A stretch of 64,000 nt of DNA, from contig CP060758.1 of NCBI GenBank assembly GCA_023205875.1, forward strand, positions 1,054,001-1,118,000, given 5' to 3'. Shown here piece after piece: positions 1-8,826 of this stretch. Numbering within the stretch: the first letter of the stretch is position 1; every line of letters begins with the position of its first letter. The stretch comes from Chloropicon primus. Its lineage: Eukaryota > Chlorophyta > Chloropicophyceae > Chloropicales > Chloropicaceae. A program made the translations under genes and the position numbers. The notes under the pieces were generated by a model that was not told the DNA's origin, searched no databases, and was given only the letters and a program-made list of their open reading frames with translations.

Positions 1-660
1 GGCGTGGGCGCTCTCGGAAGCCGCCTTGGACGCCATCTCGCTCGTGGTCTTGGCACTCGCGCACTCCAGCTCGAGCTCCTTGCTCACGGACGCCGTGTTC
101 TCCTCCACGAGCCTCAGGGCCTCCTCCTTGTGGCTCCTTCGAGTCTCCACGAGCTGCCTCTCCAGCTCGGCGAGGCGGGCCTCCGCGGCGCGGACCTGGT
201 CCCTCAGATCCCTCCTCTCCTCCTGCCACTCCCTCCTCACCAGGTCCTGCATCTTGGACTCCACCTCGGTCCTGACGCCGAGGTACGTCTTGTCGAACTT
301 CCTCTCCAGCTGGGCCGCGCTGCGCACCGCCGCGTCCTTCTCGGCCTCCAGGTCCGCGACCTCCTTGGCCAGTCGCTCGATCCTCTCGTCCTTGCTCGCG
401 GCCGCCGCCCCCGACTCCTGCTGCCTCTCCGCCAACCTCGTGTTCTCCTCCTCGAGGGCGTCCACCAGGACCCTCGCCTCCTCCAGATCCCTTTCCAGCT
501 GCTTGGCCCTGGCCTCCGCCTCCCTTCGGCGCTTCAGCTGACCCCCCAGAAGGTCCTGAGGCGAAAGCACCGCATCGCTCAGGCCCTCCACCTCGGGCAT
601 CGAGGGCGACCTCGACGACGACGACGACCCCGTCTCCGCCCCCACCCTCACGTGCACCAT
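1..660 (-). CDS. Coiled-coil protein, C-terminus beyond the window
   Basis: An open minus-strand frame runs off the left edge. From an in-frame ATG at 660, about 220 residues are visible: a short Ser/Arg head (MVHVRVGAETGSSSSSRSPS), then almost unbroken heptad-like Leu/Glu/Lys/Arg sequence (for example ERIERLAKEVADLEAEKDAA and AEARLAELERQLVETRRSHK), so a long coiled coil is likely. A second in-frame ATG lies at 600. The frame stays open upstream to about 816 without another ATG, so an upstream exon is possible. No catalytic motif is visible. Coiled coils give weak homology; it could be cytoskeletal, centrosomal or flagellar. Function unknown; coding status fairly secure from frame openness and composition. 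Confidence 0.6.
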   Translation of the reverse strand, partial: MVHVRVGAETGSSSSSRSPSMPEVEGLSDAVLSPQDLLGGQLKRRREAEARAKQLERDLEEARVLVDALEEENTRLAERQQESGAAAASKDERIERLAKEVADLEAEKDAAVRSAAQLERKFDKTYLGVRTEVESKMQDLVRREWQEERRDLRDQVRAAEARLAELERQLVETRRSHKEEALRLVEENTASVSKELELECASAKTTSEMASKAASESAHA

Positions 661-1196
661 CCGGTGATCCACGTCCCCATCCTCCAAAAAAAACAGCGAA
701 GACCCCTTCCCTCGGTTCCTCCTCGCCACGAGCACCCCCCTCCTCCAACCCGCCCTCCTCCCCCCGCTCCCCCTCTCCTGCCCCCCCCGCGACGCCCTCC
801 TCGCCCTGCACAACATCTCACCCCTCTCGTCCGCCCTCGCGCACGCGCTCTCTCGTCCGTCCAGCTGGATCGATCTGGCCCACCCGACAGATCTCCTCTC
901 GCTTTTTTTCGCTCCAACCTGACGATGCACCCGATGATGGGGCGGCCTTGGGCTTGAGGCTTTGGATGGAAGGAAGGGAACGCACAAACGGACGCAATGG
1001 CAAAGGGGGGGAGGAGGATCACGGCCCGGACTCTGTCTGGGTCGAAGCTCTCGGCATCGACGACAAGGTGTGTGTGTGTGTGAGGGGGGTCACCCTGGTG
1101 TGCACGAGCGAGCCAGGAGGCGCTCCTGTTGTGTGGGTTACACGTTTACAATAATACGTACATTACACGAGGGGGAGGGGGACCCCAAACCCGAGC
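661..1196. other. Intergenic, coiled-coil gene 5' side and TRXL3-3 3' side
   Basis: About 540 bases between two minus-strand genes. It holds C-rich tracts (about 735-795), a short GT run (about 1068-1082) and three TTACA words (TGTAA on the minus strand) at 1138-1167. The right part is the 3' flank of the thioredoxin-like gene, the left part presumably the promoter of the coiled-coil gene. No gene seen. Confidence 0.5.
1163..1167 (-). terminator. TGTAA polyadenylation signal (TRXL3-3)
   Basis: TGTAA on the minus strand 30 bases past the stop of the thioredoxin-like gene, with two more copies at 1146-1150 and 1138-1142. TGTAA is the known chlorophyte poly(A) signal. Confidence 0.55.
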
Positions 1197-1766
1197 TCAA
1201 GCCAGGTGCAGCCAAGCCCTGTCCCTCAGGTTGGTCTTGTTCGAGCCCACGAGCTGGTCCACCTTGACGCCCCTGTCGTAGACCCAGAACGTGGGGGTAT
1301 ACACCACGCTCTTGGACAAGACGGGCGTCCGGAACACGTCCGCGACGGCGAAGGTGTGCCTCGGGTGCTCCTTCCCCAGCGCGACCATGGAGGAGACCAT
1401 GCCCTTGCAGTGGTCGCACCACGCCGTGCCGAACTCCACGAAGAGTTTCGTGCCCTTCCGCCTGCTCTCCTCAATCAGGTGCTCCAAGTCTTCGTCAGAA
1501 TTTACGAAACTCACGCCCTCCATCGCGTCGTTCCCCCTGTAGGGCTTGGCCCTCGGCCTCGCCAGCTCCCTCGGCGCTGGCCTGAACCTCTCCCTCGGCC
1601 GCTGCACGACCACGTCCTTCTGGCTGCCATCCTCCAACGACGCCGCTCCTCCTGGAACTTTGAACCACGACGACGACGACGACGACGAGGAGGAGGAGGA
1701 GGAGGAGGAGGAGGAGGTCGACCCCGGCTTCCGTTCCCTTCTCCCCTGCGTGAACTTGGCCACCAT
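1197..1766 (-). CDS. Thioredoxin-like protein, TRXL3-3 type
   Basis: 189 residues from the only well-placed ATG (1766). After a serine run (from a degenerate GAC/GAG microsatellite) and an Arg/Pro-rich linker comes a thioredoxin fold: FVEFGTAWCDHCKGM with active-site CxxC (WCDHC), the cis-proline segment VVYTPTFWVYDRGVKVDQLVG, and a C-terminus RDRAWLHLA. That ending closely resembles plant thioredoxin-like 3-3 proteins (HDRLWLHS). WCDHC instead of WCGPC suggests altered redox potential or substrate. Expected role: dithiol-disulphide exchange; compartment unclear, since the Ser/Arg N-terminus could be a targeting sequence. Divergent from the GHMP kinase, with 136 bases between the two start codons. 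Confidence 0.8.
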   Translation of the reverse strand: MVAKFTQGRRERKPGSTSSSSSSSSSSSSSSSSWFKVPGGAASLEDGSQKDVVVQRPRERFRPAPRELARPRAKPYRGNDAMEGVSFVNSDEDLEHLIEESRRKGTKLFVEFGTAWCDHCKGMVSSMVALGKEHPRHTFAVADVFRTPVLSKSVVYTPTFWVYDRGVKVDQLVGSNKTNLRDRAWLHLA

Positions 1767-1790
1767 CACCAACAACAAACAAACGAGAGG

Positions 1791-1830
<40 letters not shown>

Positions 1831-1902
1831 CCTTGCTCCCGTTCCCGCGTTTTTTCGTGTTTTTTTCTTGGCGGGAACAGAGTAGAGAGCGACAGAGGAA
1901 GG

Positions 1903-3192
1903 ATGGGGAGGGGGAGGGGGAGTGCGCCCGGGAGGTTGGACTTCTTGGGAGGGGTGAGCGACTACAGCGGGGCGCTCGTGCTGGAGGCGGCGATACAATT
2001 GGAGACGAGGGTGACGATAGAGGGAAGGAAGGAGGAGGAAGGGCAGGATGGGAACAACGAACTGGTCGTGGAGGTCGAGAGCGTGCAGTTCCCGGGGACG
2101 GAGGCCGTCGTCTTGGGTCTCCGGGACCTCGAGGCGAAGGCGAGGGAGAGCCTGGAGCGCGTGAGGCTTCACTTGTCGTCCAGGGGGGCGCCGAAGTGGT
2201 CCTCCTACGTCCTTGGAACGCTGTCGTCCTTCTGCAGGTACCTAGGACGTTTTCCGACAGAGAGCATCCGCGTCGTGGTGGACTCGGACGTGCCCCACGG
2301 GCAGGGCGTCAGCAGCAGCGCCTCGGTGGAAGTCGCGGTGGTGAGGGCGCTGAGGGACTATTTTGAGGTCGAGGAGGAGGAGAGCCTCGACCTCGCGAGG
2401 CTGGCCCAGAGAGCGGAGAACGAAGTGGTCGGCGCTCCCTGTGGCATTATGGACCAGGTCGCTTGCCTCTTCGGTACGCACGGCGCCGTTCTCCCCATCA
2501 ACTGCGCGAGCGTGTCCCTGTCAGACTTGGTGTATTTGCCTGACGACATTGTCCTCGTCGGGTTCCCCACTCGAGTCCAACACGACCTCGCGGGGGAGTA
2601 CACTCCGTACGAGAGGGCCCGGACGGCCACGGCGATGGCGGCCAAGATCGCGCAGACCTGCCCCAATTCGCCAGAAATCCGTTCCCTGAGCGACATCGGA
2701 TGCTTGTCCCTCTCCAAGTTCGAGGCTTGCGTCAAGCCCCTGCTTCCCAAGACGCTGAGCGGGAGCGCTTTCCTCGCAAAATACGAGGGCGTTGGCGAGA
2801 TCGATGCCCTGAGCAGAGTGAAGCCGGACGAGGAGTACCCGGTTCTGGATGCAATGGAATTCGCCGTGCAGGCTTCGCTCTTCGCCGGCATTGCGCTTTC
2901 CCTTCTGGAGAGCAACGCTTTCTCTGAGAAGGCGGTGCAGGACAAGGCGCTGGCTCAAGTTGGCGAGCTCATGCTCTTGCAGCACCAGTCTTACAACAAA
3001 ATAGGTCTGGGGCACGTGCTGACGGACAGCATCATTGACTTGCTCATGTCTTTCGGCCCGGGCAACGGCATATACGGAGCGAGGTCGAGCGGCGGTGGTT
3101 CCGGGGGAACCATTTGCATCCTGTGCAACGAAGCAGCTTTGCCCATCATAGAAAACATCGCAAAAGAGTACAAGATTGAACTGATCCTGTAA
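1903..3192 (+). CDS. GHMP-family sugar kinase, arabinokinase-like
   Basis: 429 residues from ATG 1903 (MGRGRGSAPGRLDFLGGVSD). The N-terminal motif APGRLDFLGGVSDYSG matches the arabinokinase form of the galactokinase signature rather than GRxNLIGEHxDY. The GHMP ATP-binding motif VPHGQGVSSSASVEVAVV and the downstream AENEVVGAPCGIMDQVA are clear. In plant L-arabinokinase this module follows a glycosyltransferase-like half; here only the kinase half is present. Expected reaction: ATP-dependent C1 phosphorylation of L-arabinose or a related sugar, feeding nucleotide-sugar salvage for cell-wall polysaccharides. The sugar is inferred from family resemblance. No intron. TGTAA overlaps the stop codon. 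Confidence 0.85.
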   Translation: MGRGRGSAPGRLDFLGGVSDYSGALVLEAAIQLETRVTIEGRKEEEGQDGNNELVVEVESVQFPGTEAVVLGLRDLEAKARESLERVRLHLSSRGAPKWSSYVLGTLSSFCRYLGRFPTESIRVVVDSDVPHGQGVSSSASVEVAVVRALRDYFEVEEEESLDLARLAQRAENEVVGAPCGIMDQVACLFGTHGAVLPINCASVSLSDLVYLPDDIVLVGFPTRVQHDLAGEYTPYERARTATAMAAKIAQTCPNSPEIRSLSDIGCLSLSKFEACVKPLLPKTLSGSAFLAKYEGVGEIDALSRVKPDEEYPVLDAMEFAVQASLFAGIALSLLESNAFSEKAVQDKALAQVGELMLLQHQSYNKIGLGHVLTDSIIDLLMSFGPGNGIYGARSSGGGSGGTICILCNEAALPIIENIAKEYKIELIL

Positions 3193-4205
3193 AAAAAAAC
3201 CACGACGACGACGTATTAGTCGTGAAATAACTCTATTTATATTATACTTATCCGAGGCTGAAGGCTAAACCGACATCCTTCAGGGAGGAGCAAGGGGGAG
3301 GAGCAGGGGGGAGGAGCAGGGGGATTTCTTGTGGAAATCTTTGGAGTCCGGAGCCGCAAAGTTTTCGGTCTTGGATTCCTTGAGGAATGGGGGAACGAAC
3401 GAACCATTCTTTCTCCCTCCTTTCATCCATGAGGAATAGAATAGGGTTGATATCTTGATATATGCTTTGCTCTCTGATTGCTCTCTGAATGAAGATTAGA
3501 TTAGATGCTTGTTGTGTGTTTTTTCTTTTTCCCGGGAGTGAATTATCTCTTGGTATCTCTTGGTATCCCTGGCTCCGTCCTTCCTCGTCCTTCCTTCCTT
3601 CCCCTTGGACTTTGTATGGACTTTGTCCTTCCCCGTCTCTTTGCTAGGTTTTCCTCCATCGGTATTCGTCCTCTTCCTCTTTGCGTCTTGCGGTCTCTTT
3701 GCACCTGTTTTCTACACGAACGTCAAAAACCTAGCACCGACGCCTTCCCGCGAAAATCTCAGAAAGTGTCACTCGAGGAGGCTATGGGTTTGCCTTTTCC
3801 TTCGCCTTTGGCTTTGCCTTTGGCTTTGCCTTTGGCTTGGCACAACCCCAACAACAAGGAGAGGAGGGCGGGATTGATTTCACGTTCACTTCACGTTCAC
3901 TTCACTTGAGGCTTGCTTGCTTGGGAAGGTCAAGGAAAGGGGAAACCGGGACCGGGAACAAGACAACTTCAGGAGAGGAACACAGAACAAGGACACGCTG
4001 TGCGTGCGTGCGGGAAGAAAGCAAGACACGATTTAGGATTTCTTCTCCTTGCCAAGCGGCGCGAAAAACTTGGGTGCATTGGGAAGAAAGATCTGAACTT
4101 GCGTTGCGTCGGGACAGTGGATAAGTGGACATCACAAGCCGTTGTCTGTCCCAGTTGAATTGTGTTGACGTTGTAAAAAGGTTCTAGCGGAAAGGAGAAA
4201 GACAA
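3193..4205. other. Long 5' intergenic region of the four-repeat gene
   Basis: About 1 kb without a gene. It contains GGAGGAGCAGGGGG-type repeats just after the kinase (about 3283-3331), a 12-base TTTGGCTTTGCC tandem (about 3807-3840), a duplicated CACGTTCACTT (about 3881-3905) and an E2F-like TTCCCGCGAAA at 3745-3755. Short frames here lack protein-like composition. Probably the promoter and 5' UTR of the gene at 4206. Confidence 0.5.
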
Positions 4206-7200
4206 ATGGGGTGCGGTTCCTCTGCTCCAGTTGATAATGTGGAGGCCCCTACTCCAAAGCCAAAGCAGAAGACACCAGAGGCCCCTGCAAAGGCCGAGGT
4301 GGCGGTATCTGCCAATGGTGCTCCAGCCTTGCCTACTTTGTTGCCTCAGCCTGAGAACCCAACGGGCAAGATCGTCATGATCGAGTGCGAGGGCGGCAGC
4401 GACAAGAAGGCCGACGGACACAGAGGAGACACCATCCCTATCTCCAACGCCCTGATTGAGAAGGGTTGGGAGTGCGTCCCGGTGTTCTACTCTGACGCCA
4501 AGTACGACGAGGTCAAGGCCATGGTTATGGCTGCTGATGGATTCATCACCAGAATCAACCCTGGAACTTACCCTGGCGTCACCCAGAGCAAGGTCGACGA
4601 GATGCTCAGGGAGGCTGCCGCCGCTGGCGTTGCCCCCATGCAGCACCCTGATGTGATGCAGAAGATGGGTGCCAAGGACGCTCTCGTCAAGATCGCCAAC
4701 TTGTCTTGCGGTATGTCCGACACCTACGCTTACTACGACATTGAGAGCTTCAAGGAGAACTTCCCAAAGAGTGTAGCGACTGGAGTCAGGGTCCTCAAGC
4801 AGAACCGCGGCTCTCAGGGTGAGGGCATCTGGGTCTGCAAGGTGAAGGAGGGCCAGGAGGGCGAGGTCAACGGTTCCACTGTCTTGGATTTGCAGGAGGC
4901 TGTTGACAACCACAAGGAGGAGAAGACCGTTGATGAGTTCATGACCTTCTGCGAGCAGTACATCGTCGGAGAGAACGGTCAGCTCATTGATCAGCGCTTC
5001 TTGCCACGCATTGTGGAGGGCGAGCTCCGCGTGAACATGATCTACGACAAGCCAACCGAGATCGTTCACAAGAAGCCAGCTGAGGGAGGAATCTCTGCTA
5101 CTCTCAAGTCGGGTGCCAAGTACGTGTCTTACCAGCCCGATGATCCACAGTTCAAGAAGTTGATGGACGACTTTGTGAACAAGGATCTTCCACAGATCAT
5201 GCCTTGCTTGGGCATGGAGGGCATGCCGATCCCATTGATTTGGACCTCTGACTTCATTCTTGGAGACAAGGTTGACGGCGAGGACACCTACTTTGTTGGA
5301 GAGTTCAACTGCTCCTGCGTTGGCATCACTCAGCAGCTCCACCTCAAGGACCAGGTCGCCGATGCCGTCATCAAGATCGTCGAGATGACCAAGGGAATCG
5401 AGAACCCAGCTCCACCGCTCCCAGTGCTGCTGAAGCAGCCTGAGAACCCAACGGGCAAGATCGTCATGATCGAGTGCGAGGGCGGCAGCGACAAGAAGGC
5501 CGACGGACACAGAGGAGACACCATCCCTATCTCCAACGCCCTGATTAAGAAGGGTTGGAGTTGCGTCCCGGTGTTCTACTCTGACGCCAAGTACGACGAG
5601 GTCAAGGCCATGGTTATGGCTGCTGATGGATTCATCACCAGAATCAACCCTGGAACTTACCCTGGCGTCACCCAGAGCAAGGTCGACGAGATGCTCAGGG
5701 AGGCTGCCGCCGCTGGCGTTGCCCCCATGCAGCACCCTGATGTGATGCAGAAGATGGGTGCCAAGGACGCTCTCGTCAAGATCGCCAACTTGTCTTGCGG
5801 TATGTCCGACACCTACGCTTACTACGACATTGAGAGCTTCAAGGAGAACTTCCCAAAGAGTGTAGCGACTGGAGTCAGGGTCCTCAAGCAGAACCGCGGC
5901 TCTCAGGGTGAGGGCATCTGGGTCTGCAAGGTGAAGGAGGGCCAGGAGGGCGAGGTCAACGGTTCCACTGTCTTGGATTTGCAGGAGGCTGTTGACAACC
6001 ACAAGGAGGAGAAGACCGTTGATGAGTTCATGACCTTCTGCGAGCAGTACATCGTCGGAGAGAACGGTCAGCTCATTGATCAGCGCTTCTTGCCACGCAT
6101 TGTGGAGGGCGAGCTCCGCGTGAACATGATCTACGACAAGCCAACCGAGATCGTTCACAAGAAGCCAGCTGAGGGAGGAATCTCTGCTACTCTCAAGTCG
6201 GGTGCCAAGTACGTGTCTTACCAGCCCGATGATCCACAGTTCAAGAAGTTGATGGACGACTTTGTGAACAAGGATCTTCCACAGATCATGCCTTGCTTGG
6301 GCATGGAGGGCATGCCGATCCCATTGATTTGGACCTCTGACTTCATTCTTGGAGACAAGGTTGACGGCGAGGACACCTACTTTGTTGGAGAGTTCAACTG
6401 CTCTTGCGTTGGTATCACTCAGCAGCTCCACCTCAAGGACCAGGTCGCCGATGCCGTCATCAAGATCGTCGAGATGACCAAGGCCAACCCACCAGCTGCT
6501 CCTGCTGCTGCTGAAGCCCCAGCCTTGCCTACTTTGTTGCCTCAGCCTGAGAACCCAACGGGCAAGATCGTCATGATCGAGTGCGAGGGCGGCAGCGACA
6601 AGAAGGCCGACGGACACAGAGGAGACACCATCCCTATCTCCAACGCTCTCATTGAGAAGGGTTGGGAGTGCGTCCCGGTGTTCTACTCTGACGCCAAGTA
6701 CGACGAGGTCAAGGCCATGGTTATGGCTGCTGATGGATTCATCACCAGAATCAACCCTGGAACTTACCCTGGCGTCACCCAGAGCAAGGTCGACGAGATG
6801 CTCAGGGAGGCTGCCGCCGCTGGCGTTGCCCCCATGCAGCACCCTGATGTGATGCAGAAGATGGGTGCCAAGGACGCTCTCGTCAAGATCGCCAACTTGT
6901 CTTGCGGTATGTCCGACACCTACGCTTACTACGACATTGAGAGCTTCAAGGAGAACTTCCCAAAGAGTGTAGCGACTGGAGTCAGGGTCCTCAAGCAGAA
7001 CCGCGGCTCTCAGGGTGAGGGCATCTGGGTCTGCAAGGTGAAGGAGGGCCAGGAGGGCGAGGTCAACGGTTCCACTGTCTTGGATTTGCAGGAGGCTGTT
7101 GACAACCACAAGGAGGAGAAGACCGTTGATGAGTTCATGACCTTCTGCGAGCAGTACATCGTCGGAGAGAACGGTCAGCTCATTGATCAGCGCTTCTTGC

Positions 7201-8711
7201 CACGCATTGTGGAGGGCGAGCTCCGCGTGAACATGATCTACGACAAGCCAACCGAGATCGTTCACAAGAAGCCAGCTGAGGGAGGAATCTCTGCTACTCT
7301 CAAGTCGGGTGCCAAGTACGTGTCTTACCAGCCCGATGATCCACAGTTCAAGAAGTTGATGGACGACTTTGTGAACAAGGATCTTCCACAGATCATGCCT
7401 TGCTTGGGCATGGAGGGCATGCCGATCCCATTGATTTGGACCTCTGACTTCATTCTTGGAGACAAGGTTGACGGTGAGGACACCTACTTTGTTGGAGAGT
7501 TCAACTGCTCTTGCGTTGGTATCACTCAGCAGCTCCACCTCAAGGACCAGGTCGCCGATGCCGTCATCAAGATCGTCGAGATGACCAAGGCCAACCCACC
7601 AGCTGCTCCTGCTGCTGCTGAAGCCCCAGCCTTGCCTACTTTGTTGCCTCAGCCTGAGAACCCAACGGGCAAGATCGTCATGATCGAGTGCGAGGGCGGC
7701 AGCGACAAGAAGGCCGACGGACACAGAGGAGACACCATCCCTATCTCCAACGCCCTGATTGAGAAGGGTTGGGAGTGCGTCCCGGTGTTCTACTCTGACG
7801 CCAAGTACGACGAGGTCAAGGCCATGGTTATGGCTGCTGATGGATTCATCACCAGAATCAACCCTGGAACTTACCCTGGCGTCACCCAGAGCAAGGTCGA
7901 CGAGATGCTCAGGGAGGCTGCCGCCGCTGGCGTTGCCCCCATGCAGCACCCTGATGTGATGCAGAAGATGGGTGCCAAGGACGCTCTCGTCAAGATCGCC
8001 AACTTGTCTTGCGGTATGTCCGACACCTACGCTTACTACGACATTGAGAGCTTCAAGGAGAACTTCCCAAAGAGTGTAGCGACTGGAGTCAGGGTCCTCA
8101 AGCAGAACCGCGGCTCTCAGGGTGAGGGCATCTGGGTCTGCAAGGTGAAGGAGGGCCAGGAGGGCGAGGTCAACGGTTCCACTGTCTTGGATTTGCAGGA
8201 GGCTGTTGACAACCACAAGGAGGAGAAGACCGTTGATGAGTTCATGACCTTCTGCGAGCAGTACATCGTCGGAGAGAACGGTCAGCTCATTGATCAGCGC
8301 TTCTTGCCACGCATTGTGGAGGGCGAGCTCCGCGTGAACATGATCTACGACAAGCCAACCGAGATCGTTCACAAGAAGCCAGCTGAGGGAGGAATCTCTG
8401 CTACTCTCAAGTCGGGTGCCAAGTACGTGTCTTACCAGCCCGATGATCCACAGTTCAAGAAGTTGATGGACGACTTTGTGAACAAGGATCTTCCACAGAT
8501 CATGCCTTGCTTGGGCATGGAGGGCATGCCGATCCCATTGATTTGGACCTCTGACTTCATTCTTGGAGACAAGGTTGACGGTGAGGACACCTACTTTGTT
8601 GGAGAGTTCAACTGCTCCTGCGTTGGCATCACTCAGCAGCTCCACCTCAAGGACCAGGTCGCCGATGCCGTCATCAAGATCGTCGAGATGACCAAGGCCA
8701 ACTCTTCCTAA
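4206..8711 (+). CDS. Four tandem ATP-grasp-like units (Cj0069-like), N-myristoylation start
   Basis: 1501 residues, no intron. MGCGSSAP is a textbook N-myristoylation start with an adjacent palmitoylatable Cys, so membrane attachment is likely. Four near-identical units of about 345 residues follow (roughly 54-395, 417-760, 786-1128, 1155-1497), joined by Pro/Ala linkers (KANPPAAPAAAEAPALP between units 2-3 and 3-4; GIENPAPPLPVLLK between 1-2). Each unit has GKIVMIECEGGSDKK, a Gly-rich loop LKQNRGSQGEGIWV, VEGELRVNM and a terminal GEFNCSCVG, an ATP-grasp-like layout recalling bacterial Cj0069-type proteins. Substrate unknown. Codons (GCT, TTG, CCA, AAG) differ from neighbours and look like a highly expressed gene. 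Start supported by AAATGG context. Confidence 0.85.
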   Translation: MGCGSSAPVDNVEAPTPKPKQKTPEAPAKAEVAVSANGAPALPTLLPQPENPTGKIVMIECEGGSDKKADGHRGDTIPISNALIEKGWECVPVFYSDAKYDEVKAMVMAADGFITRINPGTYPGVTQSKVDEMLREAAAAGVAPMQHPDVMQKMGAKDALVKIANLSCGMSDTYAYYDIESFKENFPKSVATGVRVLKQNRGSQGEGIWVCKVKEGQEGEVNGSTVLDLQEAVDNHKEEKTVDEFMTFCEQYIVGENGQLIDQRFLPRIVEGELRVNMIYDKPTEIVHKKPAEGGISATLKSGAKYVSYQPDDPQFKKLMDDFVNKDLPQIMPCLGMEGMPIPLIWTSDFILGDKVDGEDTYFVGEFNCSCVGITQQLHLKDQVADAVIKIVEMTKGIENPAPPLPVLLKQPENPTGKIVMIECEGGSDKKADGHRGDTIPISNALIKKGWSCVPVFYSDAKYDEVKAMVMAADGFITRINPGTYPGVTQSKVDEMLREAAAAGVAPMQHPDVMQKMGAKDALVKIANLSCGMSDTYAYYDIESFKENFPKSVATGVRVLKQNRGSQGEGIWVCKVKEGQEGEVNGSTVLDLQEAVDNHKEEKTVDEFMTFCEQYIVGENGQLIDQRFLPRIVEGELRVNMIYDKPTEIVHKKPAEGGISATLKSGAKYVSYQPDDPQFKKLMDDFVNKDLPQIMPCLGMEGMPIPLIWTSDFILGDKVDGEDTYFVGEFNCSCVGITQQLHLKDQVADAVIKIVEMTKANPPAAPAAAEAPALPTLLPQPENPTGKIVMIECEGGSDKKADGHRGDTIPISNALIEKGWECVPVFYSDAKYDEVKAMVMAADGFITRINPGTYPGVTQSKVDEMLREAAAAGVAPMQHPDVMQKMGAKDALVKIANLSCGMSDTYAYYDIESFKENFPKSVATGVRVLKQNRGSQGEGIWVCKVKEGQEGEVNGSTVLDLQEAVDNHKEEKTVDEFMTFCEQYIVGENGQLIDQRFLPRIVEGELRVNMIYDKPTEIVHKKPAEGGISATLKSGAKYVSYQPDDPQFKKLMDDFVNKDLPQIMPCLGMEGMPIPLIWTSDFILGDKVDGEDTYFVGEFNCSCVGITQQLHLKDQVADAVIKIVEMTKANPPAAPAAAEAPALPTLLPQPENPTGKIVMIECEGGSDKKADGHRGDTIPISNALIEKGWECVPVFYSDAKYDEVKAMVMAADGFITRINPGTYPGVTQSKVDEMLREAAAAGVAPMQHPDVMQKMGAKDALVKIANLSCGMSDTYAYYDIESFKENFPKSVATGVRVLKQNRGSQGEGIWVCKVKEGQEGEVNGSTVLDLQEAVDNHKEEKTVDEFMTFCEQYIVGENGQLIDQRFLPRIVEGELRVNMIYDKPTEIVHKKPAEGGISATLKSGAKYVSYQPDDPQFKKLMDDFVNKDLPQIMPCLGMEGMPIPLIWTSDFILGDKVDGEDTYFVGEFNCSCVGITQQLHLKDQVADAVIKIVEMTKANSS
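4334..8702 (+). repeat. Four coding tandem repeats, period about 1.09-1.11 kb
   Basis: The four units are almost identical in DNA as well as protein; silent differences are few (for example GACGGC/GACGGT and TCCTGCGTTGGC/TCTTGCGTTGGT near unit ends). Units 3 and 4 are 1107 bases apart, units 1 and 2 about 1089. Unit 2 carries the clearest changes (IKKGWSC instead of IEKGWEC). The pattern points to recent amplification or continuing gene conversion. Confidence 0.9.
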
Positions 8712-8826
8712 GTAATTTATGACCTTGCGTTGTGCAATGTTTTTCTGAAATAGCGATTAAAAGATGAAAATACACATTAACTACTACAAAAAGAATGCGT
8801 GTGTGCGTCTTCGCGACGACGCGTCC

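Noticed and set aside
1767-1802. Hydrophobic N-terminal extension of the thioredoxin-like protein
   Set aside because: It starts with GTG within a CA/GA microsatellite; the ATG at 1766 is the credible start.
3969-8645. A 1558-codon open frame antisense to the four-repeat gene
   Set aside because: It is a shadow: one stop-free antisense unit was copied four times with the tandem repeats. Its translation has no family resemblance and simply repeats.
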